Assembly: GCA_949130495.1 (NCBI GenBank)
Contig: OX422214.1
Span: 251,724,187-251,788,186, forward strand
DNA from: Sambucus nigra
Lineage: Eukaryota; Streptophyta; Magnoliopsida; Dipsacales; Adoxaceae
DNA: 64,000 nt
Reading direction: 5' to 3'
The translations under genes and the position numbers were made by a program. Position 1 is the stretch's first letter. Every line of letters starts with the position of its first letter. Positions 48,583 to 61,766 of this stretch are shown one piece after another. The notes below the pieces were generated by a model. The model was not told the DNA's origin, did not search any database, and saw only the letters and a program-made list of their open reading frames with translations.

Positions 48583-49396
48583 TTAATGGAAGTGAATACG
48601 ATGAATTCCTAGTCCAATGATGTAGACTATAAGACAGAGGCTCAATACTATGACGTGTGCTTGATAAATAGTTAAGTCACTTTATGGTAGTTACTGGTGT
48701 ACCTTGTGTAGTGGTAACTGGAATGTAAATGATTATATTTCAGTATGCTACATATGCTGGATGCATCCTTATAATTACGTTGTCACTTTTATGCGCAATT
48801 TAGTTGTCGATGTTGGTGGTTGTACTTTTATCTTTGCTCTTAGATGAGGGGTGAGATTTTTAATGCATGTGAGTGACGATGGGAGATGTTCACTTTGAAT
48901 TAATTGTACTTTTGTAAGATAAATTTAGTAAGATAATTCTTTCAACTCTAGGGTTCTGACCCAAATTATAAAATGTTTATACCCCTAGGTTTATATAGAT
49001 AGGGCGACAGGACTGGCAGGGGATCAGACTTGCGATCATATTTGCACAACGATTACTTCCGTTCATTTGATTCTAGCATAGGTTACTATTTCAACTTCAA
49101 TCAATTTACTTTTTTTTTCGAATTATTGATTGAACATAAAGCAGAATTGTAATTCTGTTATTTGGGATAATTTGTATTGCTGTTGGATTATATGACTAGT
49201 TGAGTGTTGAATATATTTTTTTTGTTTATTATCAGTTACTATTTAAATGGTTTGTTAAGTTTTCATCTTTTAAAAGAAGGAATTATAAACGTTTTATTGT
49301 GGTTTGATGATGAAAATGTTATATATATTATATAACAAGCCTCATCTGCGTACTTTGTCTGGCCATCCTTTATGTTAGAAAATGGGGGTTGTTACA
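47181..49396 (+). mobile_element. LTR-derived array, unit 2 (type B, copy 2)
   Basis: Counterpart of 14,005-16,218; CA/TA tract at about 48,501-48,579 has a different composition from copy 1. Confidence 0.85.
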
Positions 49397-51569
49397 GTTT
49401 GGACATGATAAATTGAATCTTCATTGTAGAGTGTTTGAATCTAAATTGGATAGGAAATGCAGAAAATTTGGAAGGATATAAATTGTGGATTTGAAGATGG
49501 GAGATTTATATTTTAAAACCTTGTTGTTATTAATTTAATTACTCTCATGTAGAGAAATTTCTTTCATGTTGAAGATATGTGATGTCTATTAATTATGACC
49601 TTTGAAAGGTGGTAGAAACTTAGGGGATTTATGGGAGAAAATTTGGGTTGATATGAAGACATCAATTACATGAATTTCTAGGACCTTGGGATGTTAAAAA
49701 ATGAAAAAAGATGGAATTAACGACCTTAAGATAATGAATTAAACCCTTGTGACCCATTTTGATGTAGTACTTTTGTATAAGACCCTACAATAAGTTTTTT
49801 TTAGATTAACAATCTCATATTTAGAAACCATAGCAGGTCCAGGCTACTACCCAGATCTGAATCAATTCGGCCCTTGAGGCAAATCGATTTCGGGCTTGGA
49901 GAATTAATTTGACCTAAAAAGTGAATCAATTTAGTCCTGGGGTTGGTTCAGTTGGGTCCGCGATTGTATCAGGGAGAACTAAGGAGTTCATATGAGGTGT
50001 TGGGACCGTATACAGGAGACTGTGGAATTTATAAAAAATGAAAACGTAATATTACCAAGGCAGGGAAAGATAAATTAACTGGATGGTTAATTTTATTTTA
50101 TCAAGAAAAGGGAGTTAATAATTCACGTGATGATTAATTATTAACTAAGAATAATTATAGATAATCTTTATGAGGAAATCGAAGGGTAATTTGTGGGGTA
50201 ATTACCGAAAGAAATTAATTAAATGGTTTAAAGTATCATTGGGAGGATGGAGGCTAAAATAATTAACTTGATGGTTAATTTTATTTTATACAGACAAGGA
50301 AGTTAATTACTTACGTGATGGTTAATTATTAACTAAGGATAATTATTAGGAAGTGATCGGGTAATTATTAGGATAATTAACTTTGCACATGGTAATATGC
50401 ATTTATATTTTATGTGGATATACGTCTATTCATGGACTGTCCTATCAGTTGGGCTTGTGCATGTTCGGGACCGGAGCACATCACGGAACTAGTGGGCTTG
50501 GCATCATGTAGGCCATTATTGTTGGTACTATATAGCAGTGCCACTCACGAGAGGTAGGCGTAGAAGCCGGAATCCTTTGTCACCGTTGGGTATGGGCTTT
50601 GAACTAGTGTACTGCGTAGGTATTGCCCCACTTGTATGTGTATTATGATGTCCGTTATAGATATGAGACTCTTACGGACTTACCGATAGAGCATGAACGA
50701 TATGCCATTTTTAGATGCCTTATTGTCAAATATATATAAGGACATATATATCAATTAATGGAAGTGAATAAGATGAACTTGTAGTCTAATGATGTAGACT
50801 ATAAAACACAACCCAATACTATGTAGTATGCATTATAAAATGTTAAGTCACTTTATGGGTAGTTACTGGGGTACCTTGGGTAGTGATAACTTCAATGCAA
50901 ATGATTCTATTTAAGTACGTTACTTATGCAAGATGCATCCTTATAATTATTTTGGCACATTTATACGCTAGTTAGTCGTGAACTTGGGTGGTTGTACATT
51001 TATTTTTTCTCTTAGGTGAGGGGTGACATTTTTAATGCATGTCAGTGATGATGGGAGAATGTTCACTTTGAATTAACTATAATTTTGCATGACAAAATTA
51101 GTAAGTTAATTCTTGCAGCTCTAGGGTGCTAACCCAAATAATATAATGTTTTTTGTCCCCAGGTTTATGTAGACAGGGACAACAGGACTGGAAGGAGATC
51201 AGACTTATGATCATATTTGTATATCGATTACTTCTGTTCATTTTATTCAAGCATAGGTCGCTATTTCAATTTCAGTCAGTTTAGTTGTTTTTTTCAAATT
51301 ATTGTATGGGCATATGTCCGAGTGATTCTTCAGTTATTTGGGACAATTTGTATTGTTTTTGGATTTTATGACTAGTTGAGTGTTGGATCGTTTTTATTTA
51401 TTATGAGTTATTGTTTAAATGAGTTGTTCTGTTTGTCATATTTTAAAATAAAGAATTATAAACGTTTTATTGTGGTTTGATACTGAGAATGATATATGTT
51501 GTATAACATGCCCCAACTCCCGCTACTATGTCTTGCAAACCATTACGTGAGAAAATTGGGGTGGTTACA
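49397..51569 (+). mobile_element. LTR-derived array, unit 3 (type A, copy 2)
   Basis: Counterpart of 16,219-18,391. Confidence 0.85.
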
Positions 51570-52951
51570 ATTTGGACTTGGGGTGATATAATGATAAATT
51601 GAATCTTCATTGTAGAGAGTTTGAATCTAAATAGGATAGAAAATACAGAAAATTTGGATGGATATAAATTGTGGATTGGAAATGGGAGATTTATATTTTA
51701 AAACCTTATTGTAATTGGTATAATTTCTAACATGTAGAGGACTTTCTTTCATGTTGAAGATATTATATTTCTGTTAATTATGACCCTTGTAAGATGGTAG
51801 AAATTTAGGGGATTTATGGGTACAAATTTGGGTTGGTATGAACACATTAATTACATGAATTTTTGGGACCTTGGGATGTGAAACCAACGTTAAAACCTAA
51901 AATTAACGACCATAAGATAATGAATTAAACCTTGAGGAACATTTTGATGTTATTACATTTGTATATGACCTTAAAATACGGTTTAATTTTGAGATTAACA
52001 ATCTTGTATTAAGAAACCATAGTAGGCATGGGCTACTGCCCAGATCCGGATCGATTCAGCCCTTGAGGCGAATTGATTCCGGGCCAGGAGAATCAATTCA
52101 ACCTAAGAAAAAAATTGATTCAGCCCTGGGGTAGGTTGAGTTGGGTCCGCAGTTATATTCGGGAGAATTTTAGGAGTTCATACGAGTTGGTGGGATCGTA
52201 TACGGGTGACTGTGGAATTTATTAAAAATGGAAACGTAATGTTACCAAGGAAGGGAAATATAAATTAATGGGATGGTTAATTTTATTTTTTAAAGAAAAG
52301 TGAGTTAATAATTCACGTGATGGTTAATTATTAACTAATGATAATTACTGAATAATCTTTACGAGGCAGCCAAAGGGTAATTTGTAGGGTAATACCAAAA
52401 GAAATAAACTAGATTGTTTCGAGTATCATTTGGAGGAAGGGGAATTAAATAATTAACTAGATAGTTAATTTTATTCTATAAATAAAAGGAAGTTAATAAC
52501 TTATGTTATGGTTAATTATTAACTAAGGATAATTACAGGAACACTTACGGGTAATCTATAGGGTAATTATCAGGATAATTACCTTACATATGGTAATATA
52601 TATTTATATTTTGTGTGGATAAATCTATGTCCGTGGACTGTCCTATCGGTTGGGGTGGTGAACGTTCGAGACCGGCGCACACGTCAACACTGGTGGGCTT
52701 GGCATCATGTAGGTCATTATTATTGGTACTACGTAGAAGCGCCACTTATGAGAGGTAGTTGTAAATGATGGGATCCTTTGTCATCGTTGGGTATGGGTCG
52801 TGAACTAGTGTACTGCGTAGGTATCGCCCCACTTGTATATGTATTGTGATATTCATTGTGGATAAGAGACTGCTTCGGACTTATCGATAGAGCAAGAATG
52901 TGACATTTTTTGTAGATGACTTAGTGTCATATATATATATATATATATATA
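51570..52951 (+). mobile_element. LTR-derived array, unit 4, left part (type B, copy 2)
   Basis: Counterpart of 18,392-19,769; the unit resumes after the Helitron at about 60,263. Confidence 0.85.
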
Positions 52952-53140
52952 GGGAGAGGTTCACAAGTGGACCAAAATAATGGACTTTTTAATGGACTTA
53001 ACAAAAAAGACTAATAAGTCTCGGTTATTGGGTGCCGCTGGCGCGGACCCATTACACCAAGGAATTAAAATTAGTGGGTTATTAGTCTTTTTTGTTAAGT
53101 CCATTAAAAATTCCATTCTTTTGGTCCACTTGTGATCCTC

Positions 53141-53144
<4 letters not shown>
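52952..53144. mobile_element. 193-bp foldback MITE (copy 2)
   Basis: Counterpart of 19,770-19,962. The TA tract to its right has grown to about 55 bp (roughly 18 bp in copy 1). Confidence 0.8.
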
Positions 53145-53205
<61 letters not shown>

Positions 53206-54768
53206 CTAGGGTATGCCCGTGCCTGAAGGCACGACGCAAAATTTTGAAAGTGTATGTCATTGATAGGACCATATATCGTATTTAGTTTGCAACAGATAAA
53301 TATTTTTCAAATTATTTTTTAACACCACATAATTGTAAACAATTTTAAAACATTGGGAAATTTTCATATGTCTATCTTAGCGCTGGAAAATCGGGTCAAC
53401 GGGTAGTTTCTCACATGACTTGACATGAGATGATAACATGGTTTTTTTCTTAACCCGGACACGACATGATACATTTACACGATAAGTAAATACGATTTGA
53501 TAGGACCGATAAGAACCAACCCAACATGACACGATTAAACCAAATACTGAAGAATTAAAACAATGAATCTAAATTGTGTTGTCAAAATAAATTTGATACT
53601 AAAGTTGTGGATGGAAACAAAAATCTTTATTCCTACCCTATTTTTTCCTTTTTTTAAATGAAAATGAATTGTTTTTAAAAAAAAATCAACATTGAAATCA
53701 AGCATGCATAAGGTTCTCACGTATAGAACTTAATTAACTGTTGCAAATTATTAGTAGTTACTTATACTCTGAACAAATTTAATTATTTTTATCAAACACG
53801 CACCATTTAGTTATATATATATATATATATTATGAACAAATTTTATTATTTTTTATTCTTAAATTTCTACTATATTCCAGAAAACTAACTAATAGGTGTA
53901 CACAGTTTATACTCTCACTATCATCTTCACCCCGTGGTTCTAATTGTAAATGATGTTTTGCTTGATTGGCAAGGTACACTTAAGAGAACAAAAAATGGAT
54001 AAATTTAGTTGTCCAAATTTGGAAACCAAAGACGGCCGTTCGACAAATCGAAATCTACAAAACAAACTTATTGCTGACTACCTTGTGCACTCCACGCCCA
54101 ATGAGAGTAAAAAATGGTGTAATCTCATATATAATATTTTAAAACATAGTTTCCAAAGTTATCATAGCACAATCTACGATAGCCCATAATTCATGGTACA
54201 GTCCCAGATGGGCTTCCTCAACATGCTGGAAATTAATTTTATTTCATTTAAAAAATCTCCTTTTTATTTTGAAAATTAATTTTAAATAGAATTACATGTG
54301 TATCCTTTACATAGTGGAGATCAAGAATCATACACTCAAAGAAGTAAAATCAATGGTGAGTTCAACATGCTGGAAAAAGACTGAATTAGAAACACCTACA
54401 CATAGTTATGTCAAACCAAAAACTCATGATATACAACCCAAAGTTTTGGCTTATAGCATTTGCATCTGTCATGGGAATACTCATAATATACTTACAAATG
54501 TATCTAGTAAAAAAGATTCTAATATGTTAAAACAACAATATCTTTGTCAATATGAACTGTTGTAAAAAAACCTCGATTAAATAATAGGCATTTCAAAGTT
54601 GTAAACGCAAGTTGAGGATGTCATGTGAAACACGAAGTATGCATCTTAGATGCAAAATCTCCCAACACGTGTTCACAGCAGAGAGTCAATAAAACAGTCT
54701 CGGATGGATGATTATGCAATTAGTATTCTACTTCCAGTACTCCATCAATAAGGCAAAACTCCTTAGCC

Positions 54769-54951
54769 TCAAAAACGGAAACGGATAATAAACGTATCAC
54801 ATGCCTTTTCTCCACCAGCAAGAAGAAGTGCACCTTGGCTCGCAATCACTCTAAAACACAGTCTGCCAACCATAGGCTTTATCCAAGACAGGCAATCATA
54901 AATTGCCAACATAAAGTACATGCTCCTGTCGAGGTAGTTCAGATGAACCAA
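54769..54951 (-). pseudogene. Unrecognised captured exon-like frame (copy 2)
   Basis: Counterpart of 21,546-21,728; identical protein, family not recognised. Confidence 0.3.
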
Positions 54952-55169
54952 GATATCTCCATTCTCAAATATACTTAATTAATTTATGTTCCAACAGTTG
55001 GATCTGCAAACCATAAACATAAATAGTTGAGAGATGTAAAGAAAAAATACCCGCACTAAGGTCTACAATAATTACCAATAACCCCAATATTTAATTTATT
55101 AGTTTTCAATCTTTTAAATTAGTATGGTCTAAAGGAATGCAGCTAAAGACTTGTAGAAAACATAAGTAA

Positions 55170-55689
55170 TCAAGTTTGAGCATAAAAATCTTCAATCACA
55201 GGTCGAACAACCAATGGTATCCTTACTAAATGCACCTTATCTTCCCAAAATAGATTTCCAAATGAATGTCTTCCCCGCACTCTTAGTAGGGAGCGTAAGG
55301 TTACCTTGAAATTTAACTTCTTTTCAGTATGGAGTATAAGATTACCAAATGATGGTTGCACTCTCATAGTTATGCCTAGTGGATCTTTAACACATGCCAC
55401 GTAGATAGATTGCACCTGGCCCACGTTCGTCAATGTTCTCGATATTGTCACGCACTTCTTTAATTAGGGAATGGGGATGGAAGCCAGACTGAAGTTTGAT
55501 AGTAAGTGGTTTATTTTACGGTGATGGCATGGGCATTTACCGCTACTCATCCAGATGATAGCAGGTAATTGTAGCAGATGGAGCAAACGAAGCCCACATA
55601 ATCTTTCATATCTATGTCATGTATGAGTCCCGGATCTGCGACTCTATTAGGATCAACATGACCACCTCCATAGTCAAATGGATCTGCTT
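55170..55689 (-). pseudogene. Subtilisin-like protease C-terminal fragment (copy 2)
   Basis: Counterpart of 21,947-22,466, with the same frameshifts and missing catalytic domain, so the damage predates the duplication. Phe replaces Val in the fibronectin-III-like domain. Confidence 0.85.
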
Positions 55690-55789
55690 GTGTTAAAAAC
55701 AAAGTTTACAATAAGGCCATGACTGGTGAATCTTCCGAGAGATGATAAATAGAGAACTAAAATGAAAATGCAAATGAAAAATGCTAATT

Positions 55790-56272
55790 TCAAATGATCA
55801 AATAGTTAAGAGTAAATGTCAAAATTAGAGCACTTAATGTGGGAGCCACCCTAGCACCAGTGTCCCGATATAGTTCAATGCAATCTTCAATCAGATCACA
55901 CAATGGGTGATTTTCTTCAGCATTTTTCTTGGAAATCAATTGCACCGCTAAGGTGGAATCTGTCAAAACTGTGGATCCAGACCAACCTCTTTCTTTTATG
56001 AGTTTTAAATCGTGATAGATCACTTTCAGGTCAGCTTGGAGAATAGTCACTTTACCCTTCATATTGCCGTAGAATTCGTCCACCCAAGCTCCTTGATCAT
56101 TCCTATCGATGCCTCCATAGTTGCCTCGTCCCGTGATATTATTACGTCGTCCATCTGTATTTACTTTCATAGTACCTGCAATAGGAAACTTCCACGCTAT
56201 TAGAGTCGATTTATATTCAACTACTAAATGAAGTCTATAAGAAAAAATAAGTATGTATATATATATACACAC
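55790..56272 (-). pseudogene. RNase H-like domain fragment, first catalytic Asp intact (copy 2)
   Basis: Counterpart of 22,567-23,049. Residue 40 is Asp in the NTDG motif, the ancestral state for this fold; the second acidic position is Asp instead of Glu. Still only a partial domain with an AT-rich, probably non-coding N-terminus. Confidence 0.75.
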
Positions 56273-57084
56273 ATTTTATCTAACAACATAAATTTGATGG
56301 AACAAAGGAAGCCCCACAGTTACAAATCGATAACATACAAAATAGGGATTTAATAGATTTAAAGACTATGGTGGTAGTTTACCCATAAATTTTCAATTGT
56401 AGCAGATGTCCATTAATAAAAAAACCTCGAGCGATTTCTGAAATGAAAATAACAAACAAAAAAACAAACTGAAGAGCGAGAGATTAAAGCTATAAGATCC
56501 ATTCTAAGGGTAACATATATTCAAGAATGCCCTCCACTTTTAGCAGCCAAGCATGTCACATGTCTTGGATTAAAGCCCCCTGCATCATGTTAGCACGGTT
56601 AGCTGCTGTGACATTTGGACAGTTAAAAATAGTAAATGAACTAATATGCGTTAAACCTCTCATAGATTGTGTGCATACAAAAAAGATCCCAAAAGAGGAG
56701 AAAATAAAAAATTATACAAATATCAATGGCAATAATATGAAATTTTATACCATCTCCTGCCTAGTTTATAATAAAGGTTAATTTGTAACAAAATAAATTG
56801 GATCAAAGACCCAAGTCTAGGGAGAGAGCAGGTGCCTTCGTCTTTGATTCTACCGAAGGATCACAAAGTCCTAAACCTTAAGGTTGTTCAATATTAAAAA
56901 AATATTTTTCTTCGGCATATTTAATATACTCAACAATCAATATCAAACTCATTAAATATCATGACATGTGGTACCTTAGTTTTCAAACTCATTAAATAGA
57001 AGCGATACCTCAATATGTCTTCAGCTGATGCTAGTCGTGATATTGTAAACAGTGTATTAGAAATCATGTGGGGTCAACTCTTAT

Positions 57085-57285
57085 TTAAGAGTCCATAAAT
57101 GTACTAACTAAAGCTTTGACAACTTCCTCAATTGAAGATACACTGCTTCCAATATCACGACCTGCATCAGCTGAAGATATGCATCCTTCAATCTTGGTTT
57201 GATAAATAAGAGGGCTTCGTAGAGCAAAACCTATATGTGCCGCCACCATGAGTTGCGTAGCATCCTCATTCTGCACCACCACCAT
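57085..57285 (-). pseudogene. Unrecognised captured coding fragment (copy 2)
   Basis: Counterpart of 23,862-24,062; Ser replaces Phe at about residue 37. The partner arm of the inverted repeat is near 57,018-57,058. Confidence 0.35.
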
Positions 57286-57490
57286 AAGCTGGGCGGCGCC
57301 GCATCCCCATTCAGCATAGATACTCTTTAAAAAATTTAATGTGAAGGATGTTTGTACACAATCCCATCATTTTCAATTGGAAAGTTACCTCTGAGTAAAT
57401 GCATAATGGGAAGTTAGTACACAATCACATCGTTTCCAATTTGGGAATTTCTTTTGAAGGAAGAAAAAGAAAAAAAATTGAAACATAAAG

Positions 57491-60253
57491 TGAACACGCA
57501 TCAAAATATCAGATATCAGAAAATTTTATAAATGTTAAATTGACTCAAAAGCTACAATGCCTCATGTACCTTTGTGTCCAATGTAAGGAAAACTAATATG
57601 ATGAAAATGAGCAGAGGAGCTAGTGTCCATCCAAAGAACATACTAAAAAAAATACAACATTCATAAACACTTCTTCAAGTGCCTACCATATGCAAATAGC
57701 AACTGCAAATAACCATTGTTTTTCTGCAAATTGGCAAATCAGTAATGGACACTGTAAGAATTGTAAGAATTGAAAATTGCCACATCAGTAATTGCAAATA
57801 CCATACACTGTTTTTCTGCAAATGTCTACCTGACAACATTCATACACACTTCTGTAAGAATATGCACCAATATTTGACTAATGGCCAAGGTTTTTCTACA
57901 CATAGAAACCGCGACAGCCCAATCGATGTATCCAATGCTAAAGATTTATGACCGTCCTCTTTTACCCAGCCGAAAGCTAAAGTTATAGATCTCGCAGAAC
58001 TTTTGAAAATAATCCACTAACTGAAATACCAGGTATGATAGTTTGAAAATAAAAAAGATGAAGATTTAAAAACAATTTGTTAAATCAACCAGATCATTAA
58101 AGTTGTAGCAATCATACTTTGCATTTTAACGATTTGGAGTAAAAAGCAGGGGATGATTATGCATAATCAGTATTTAGGTACTTATATTTCATGGTGATAA
58201 AATATCAAATTTAATTTATGGACAAAAACTGGATCAACTGATTATGCATAATCAATTAGCAGATTACCAAATTATGCATAATCAATTAGCAGAGTCACTA
58301 AGAGACCTAAGACCAAAGTCATTACAATTATGTCCAAAACAATTGTTTTACTTGAACCAACTGTAGCCATTGTTATACCTGAAGCATCTATTCTAAGTGT
58401 TGTGCCTGAACCATACGTTCTAAGTGTTTTACCTGGACCAAATATAGAGTACGCCATTCAAGATGCACATTAGATATTATAATAGACGTACATTAGATAT
58501 TATAGTTTTAGTAATAAAAAATGAGGAGCGGTAATTGTTCATTAAGGCTGACTGTAAATATTTGAACAGTTCAATCTGCATTGTACTTAGTCAATGTTGG
58601 TAATAGGTGACTTTCATTCACCATTTTCTTAGGATAATATATAGTTATGCAGCTATGCCAATGGAAAACTATATCAAGAGAATCAAACGTGATTCCACAT
58701 GGCATTTTCTTATAATTCCACAATTAATAGCAGGTCAGGATCATAATAATTCAAACATAAAATAAAAAAAAGGTCCTATAACTGATTCATTTATGAGTTC
58801 ATACCCTTAAAAATTTAATATTAGAAGATCCATTTCAGGTAAATAAGAAAAAAAACTACAAAACCATAAATGAAGAAAACTTTAGCAAAGAACTTTGAAC
58901 CCTTCTGCTTAAATAATCATTGATACCATCCCTAAAAAATGAATAGCTTCCATTGATTTAGATAAAACATGAATTACAGGCCTGAAATTACTGTGAGATT
59001 AAAATTATCGCTAAGGAAATCAACTTGACTATAATAGAGAATCACAAATTCATTAAAAGCAGAGAAATTCAGAAGGAAGCAAGTGTATAGACCAAAAAAA
59101 TGCAACACTCTGTTCAGTTTTGAGTAAACTATAAACACCATTACTACGTTCGTTCTCTAATCGCACAAAAATATTTTTAAAACATCCATGTATTAATTTC
59201 TAGTTGTGCATAAAAGGAACTCTTGTGTCGCACTGAAAATTGTGCATACATATTTGTCGAGTAATACATAAAGAACACTTACAAACTAAAAGTTATAGAT
59301 ACCATATATACCTGTGCAAGGGTCAGATTCTGCAAAACAACCTAAAATCAGTAAAACATAAGCCCAAAAATCGATATACCCTAAAACCTAAAACAATTTG
59401 CAATATTAAAATTAAAAATTTGCATCACTACTCATGAATGTTTCAAGAAATACCAAACTTCATGAATGTTATTAGGAAATACAAAATTGAAATGTGCATA
59501 CCTTGTGTTGGAAGAAAAAAATCTACATATTAGCGCTACAAAAGTGAAAATGAATTATTAGAAAAGTAAAATAAAAACATAAACATAAAGATTAAATTCG
59601 ATAGAGATCGTACTTGTGTTTCAAATGATCAGGACCAAAATCGAAGTTTGAGACCTAATAACAAATAAATACTATAATTAAAATCAAACCCAATATTAAA
59701 AATTAAATATCATAAAAAATTGATCCTTCTCAAACCCACAAATGAACCCTAATTGAACCGAGTGGATCTGGATAAGCCCTCAAATCCGTACCCTAAAATC
59801 CTTAACAAAAAGAAATTAAAACCTGCATGAATTGACATAAGAAACCACACGGATCTAAAAAAATTGTCTGTGAGTGTGCGTGTCTGTAAGAGTGAGGAAG
59901 AAATTAAGGCGATGTTATGTGCGTAAGAGAGAGGGGAAAACATGAGACCAATGGTTACCTGAGGGAGGCAGCAACAACAGTATGAGGTGTGCGAGGCTGT
60001 GGAAAGAGAAAGGAATAGGGTTTCTATTGAGGAAACATAAGACAATGAAGGGAGCATCGTGAGAAGGTGTGTATTTTGGCGTGTGTTTACCAAAATAACC
60101 TTCTTTTTGAATTAAAGTGAAAGGGGGGAATTAAGTAGTGAGAAAGAAAAGAGGGGGAAACCAAAATTTTCAAGGGCAAAATAGGTATTGCATGATAAAA
60201 TTATATTGATGACATCATTTTTTGATCTTATGACATATATAAGTTTCATACTT

Positions 60254-60262
<9 letters not shown>
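57491..60262 (-). other. 5' part of the Helitron, present only after copy 2
   Basis: AT-rich. Contains three ATTATGCATAAT palindromes (58,154-58,284), a short degenerate tandem coding-like repeat (58,320-58,450) with SVVPEPYVLSVLPGP-like words on the plus strand, and a CT-rich minus-strand leader-like segment (59,860-60,170) resembling a 5' UTR. No confident gene. Confidence 0.5.
58154..58284. repeat. Three ATTATGCATAAT palindromes
   Basis: Perfect 16-bp TGATTATGCATAATCA at 58,154-58,169 and 58,239-58,254, and a third copy with the 12-bp core at 58,271-58,282. The last two are followed by the same AATTAGCAGA, so they form a 30-bp direct repeat. Confidence 0.9.
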
Positions 60263-60291
<29 letters not shown>

Positions 60292-61112
60292 ACATATAAA
60301 TGAATTAATGGAAGTGAAGAAGATGAATTCCTAGTCTAAAGATGTAGACTATAAGACACGGGCCCAATACTATGTCATGTGCATGATAAATTGTTAAGTC
60401 ACTTTCTGGGTAGTTACTAGGGTACCTTGGGTAGTGGTAACTGGAATGTAAATGATTCTATTTCACTACTCCACACATGCTAGATGCATCCTTATAATTA
60501 TGTAGGCACTTTTATACGCTATTTAGTTGTGAACGTGGTTGTACCTTTGTCTTTGCTCTTAGATGAAGGGTGAGATTTTTAATGCATATGAGTGACGATG
60601 GGAGACGTTCACTCTAAATTAATTGTGCTTTTGTACGATAAATTTAGTAAGTTAATTCGGGAAACTCTAGGGTGCTGACTTGAATTATAAAATGTTTATA
60701 CCCCATGGTTTATATAGACAGGGGCAGTAGGACTGGCAGGAGAACAGACTTGTAATCAAATTTGCACAACGATTACTTCCGTTCATTTGATTCTACCATA
60801 GGTTACTACTTCAACTTCAGTCAGTTTAGTTTTTTTTTTCAAATTATTGATTGGGCATAAGGCAGAGTTGTTATTCTGTTATTTGGGAGAATTTGTATTG
60901 TTGTTGGATTTTATGACTAACTGAGTGTCAAATATTTTTTATTTGTTATCAGTTACTGTTTAAATGGCTTTTTGTGTTTATCGTTTTTTAAAAGAAAGAA
61001 TTATAAACATTTTATTGTGGTTTGATGCTGAGGATGATATATATTGTATAACATGCCCCATCTGCGTACTATGTCTGGCTATCCTTTACATAAGAAAATG
61101 GGGGTTATTACA
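60263..61112 (+). mobile_element. LTR-derived array, unit 4, right part (type B)
   Basis: Continues unit 4 from its internal TA tract to the terminal GTTATTACA. Matches the right half of unit 2, for example GATGAATTCCTAGTCTAA (60,321). Confidence 0.85.
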
Positions 61113-61591
61113 GTTTGGACATGTGGTCATATAATGTTAAATTGAATCTTGATTGTAGAGACTTTGAATCTAAATAGTATAGGAAATCCAAAAAATTTGG
61201 ATGGATAAAAATTGTGGATTGGAAGATGGGAGATTTATATATTTAAAACCTTGTTGCAATTGATATAATTACTCACATGTAGATGACTTTCTTTCATGTT
61301 AAAGATATGGGATTTCTATTAATTATGACCCTTGTAAGGTGGTAGAAACTTAGGGGATTTATGGGTGCAAATTTGGGTTGATATGAACACATCAATTACA
61401 TGAATTTCTGGGACCTTAAGATATGAAACTAACGCTAAAACAAGAAATTAACGACCTTAAGATAATGAATTAAACCCTGGCGACCCATTTTGATATAGTA
61501 CATTTTTATAAGCCCTTACAATAAGTTTTTTTTAGATTTGCAATATCATATTAAGAAACCATAACAGGTCTAGGCTACTACTCAGATCTGA

Positions 61592-61661
61592 ATCGATTCG
61601 ACACTTGAGGAAAATCGATTTCAGGCCTGGAGAATTAATTTGACCTAAAAAGCGAATTGAT
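61592..61661. repeat. ATCGAT-type palindrome array in unit 5
   Basis: Cores ATCGAT, ATCGAT, ATTAAT, ATTGAT at 22/20/22-bp steps. Confidence 0.8.
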
Positions 61662-61766
61662 TCCGCCCTAGGGTCGGTTCAGTTGGGTCCGCGGTTGTAT
61701 CAGGGAGAATTTAGGAGTTCATACGAGGTGGTGGGACCGTATATAGGTGACTGTGGAATTTATTAA

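Larger units (their letters stand above)
33190..57490. repeat. Copy 2 of the direct segmental duplication
   Basis: Matches 1-24,267. Both outer flanks look undisturbed. On the left, the Gypsy solo LTR runs uninterrupted through 33,189/33,190 and has a matching TSD at each end. On the right, the Helitron continues past 57,490 until the interrupted LTR unit resumes near 60,265. This copy therefore keeps the ancestral order. Confidence 0.97.
53206..60262 (-). mobile_element. Non-autonomous Helitron with captured gene fragments, about 7.05 kb
   Basis: The 3' terminus (hairpin plus CTAG) is at 53,206. The right end is placed near 60,262, where LTR unit 4 resumes (ATAAGGACATATA...GAATTAATGG) after being cut off at 52,951; on the minus strand the Helitron there begins with an AATAAAGTATG-type AT-rich stretch. 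A clear 5' TC was not seen because the end lies in TA repeats. No Rep/helicase is encoded. Contents on the minus strand: a leader-like region (59.7-60.1 kb), unrecognised fragments, the RNase H-like domain and the subtilase end. Confidence 0.65.

Noticed and set aside
59749..60093. 114-codon minus-strand frame near the Helitron right end
   Set aside because: CT-rich, leader-like composition with no domain; more likely a captured 5' UTR/promoter than a protein.
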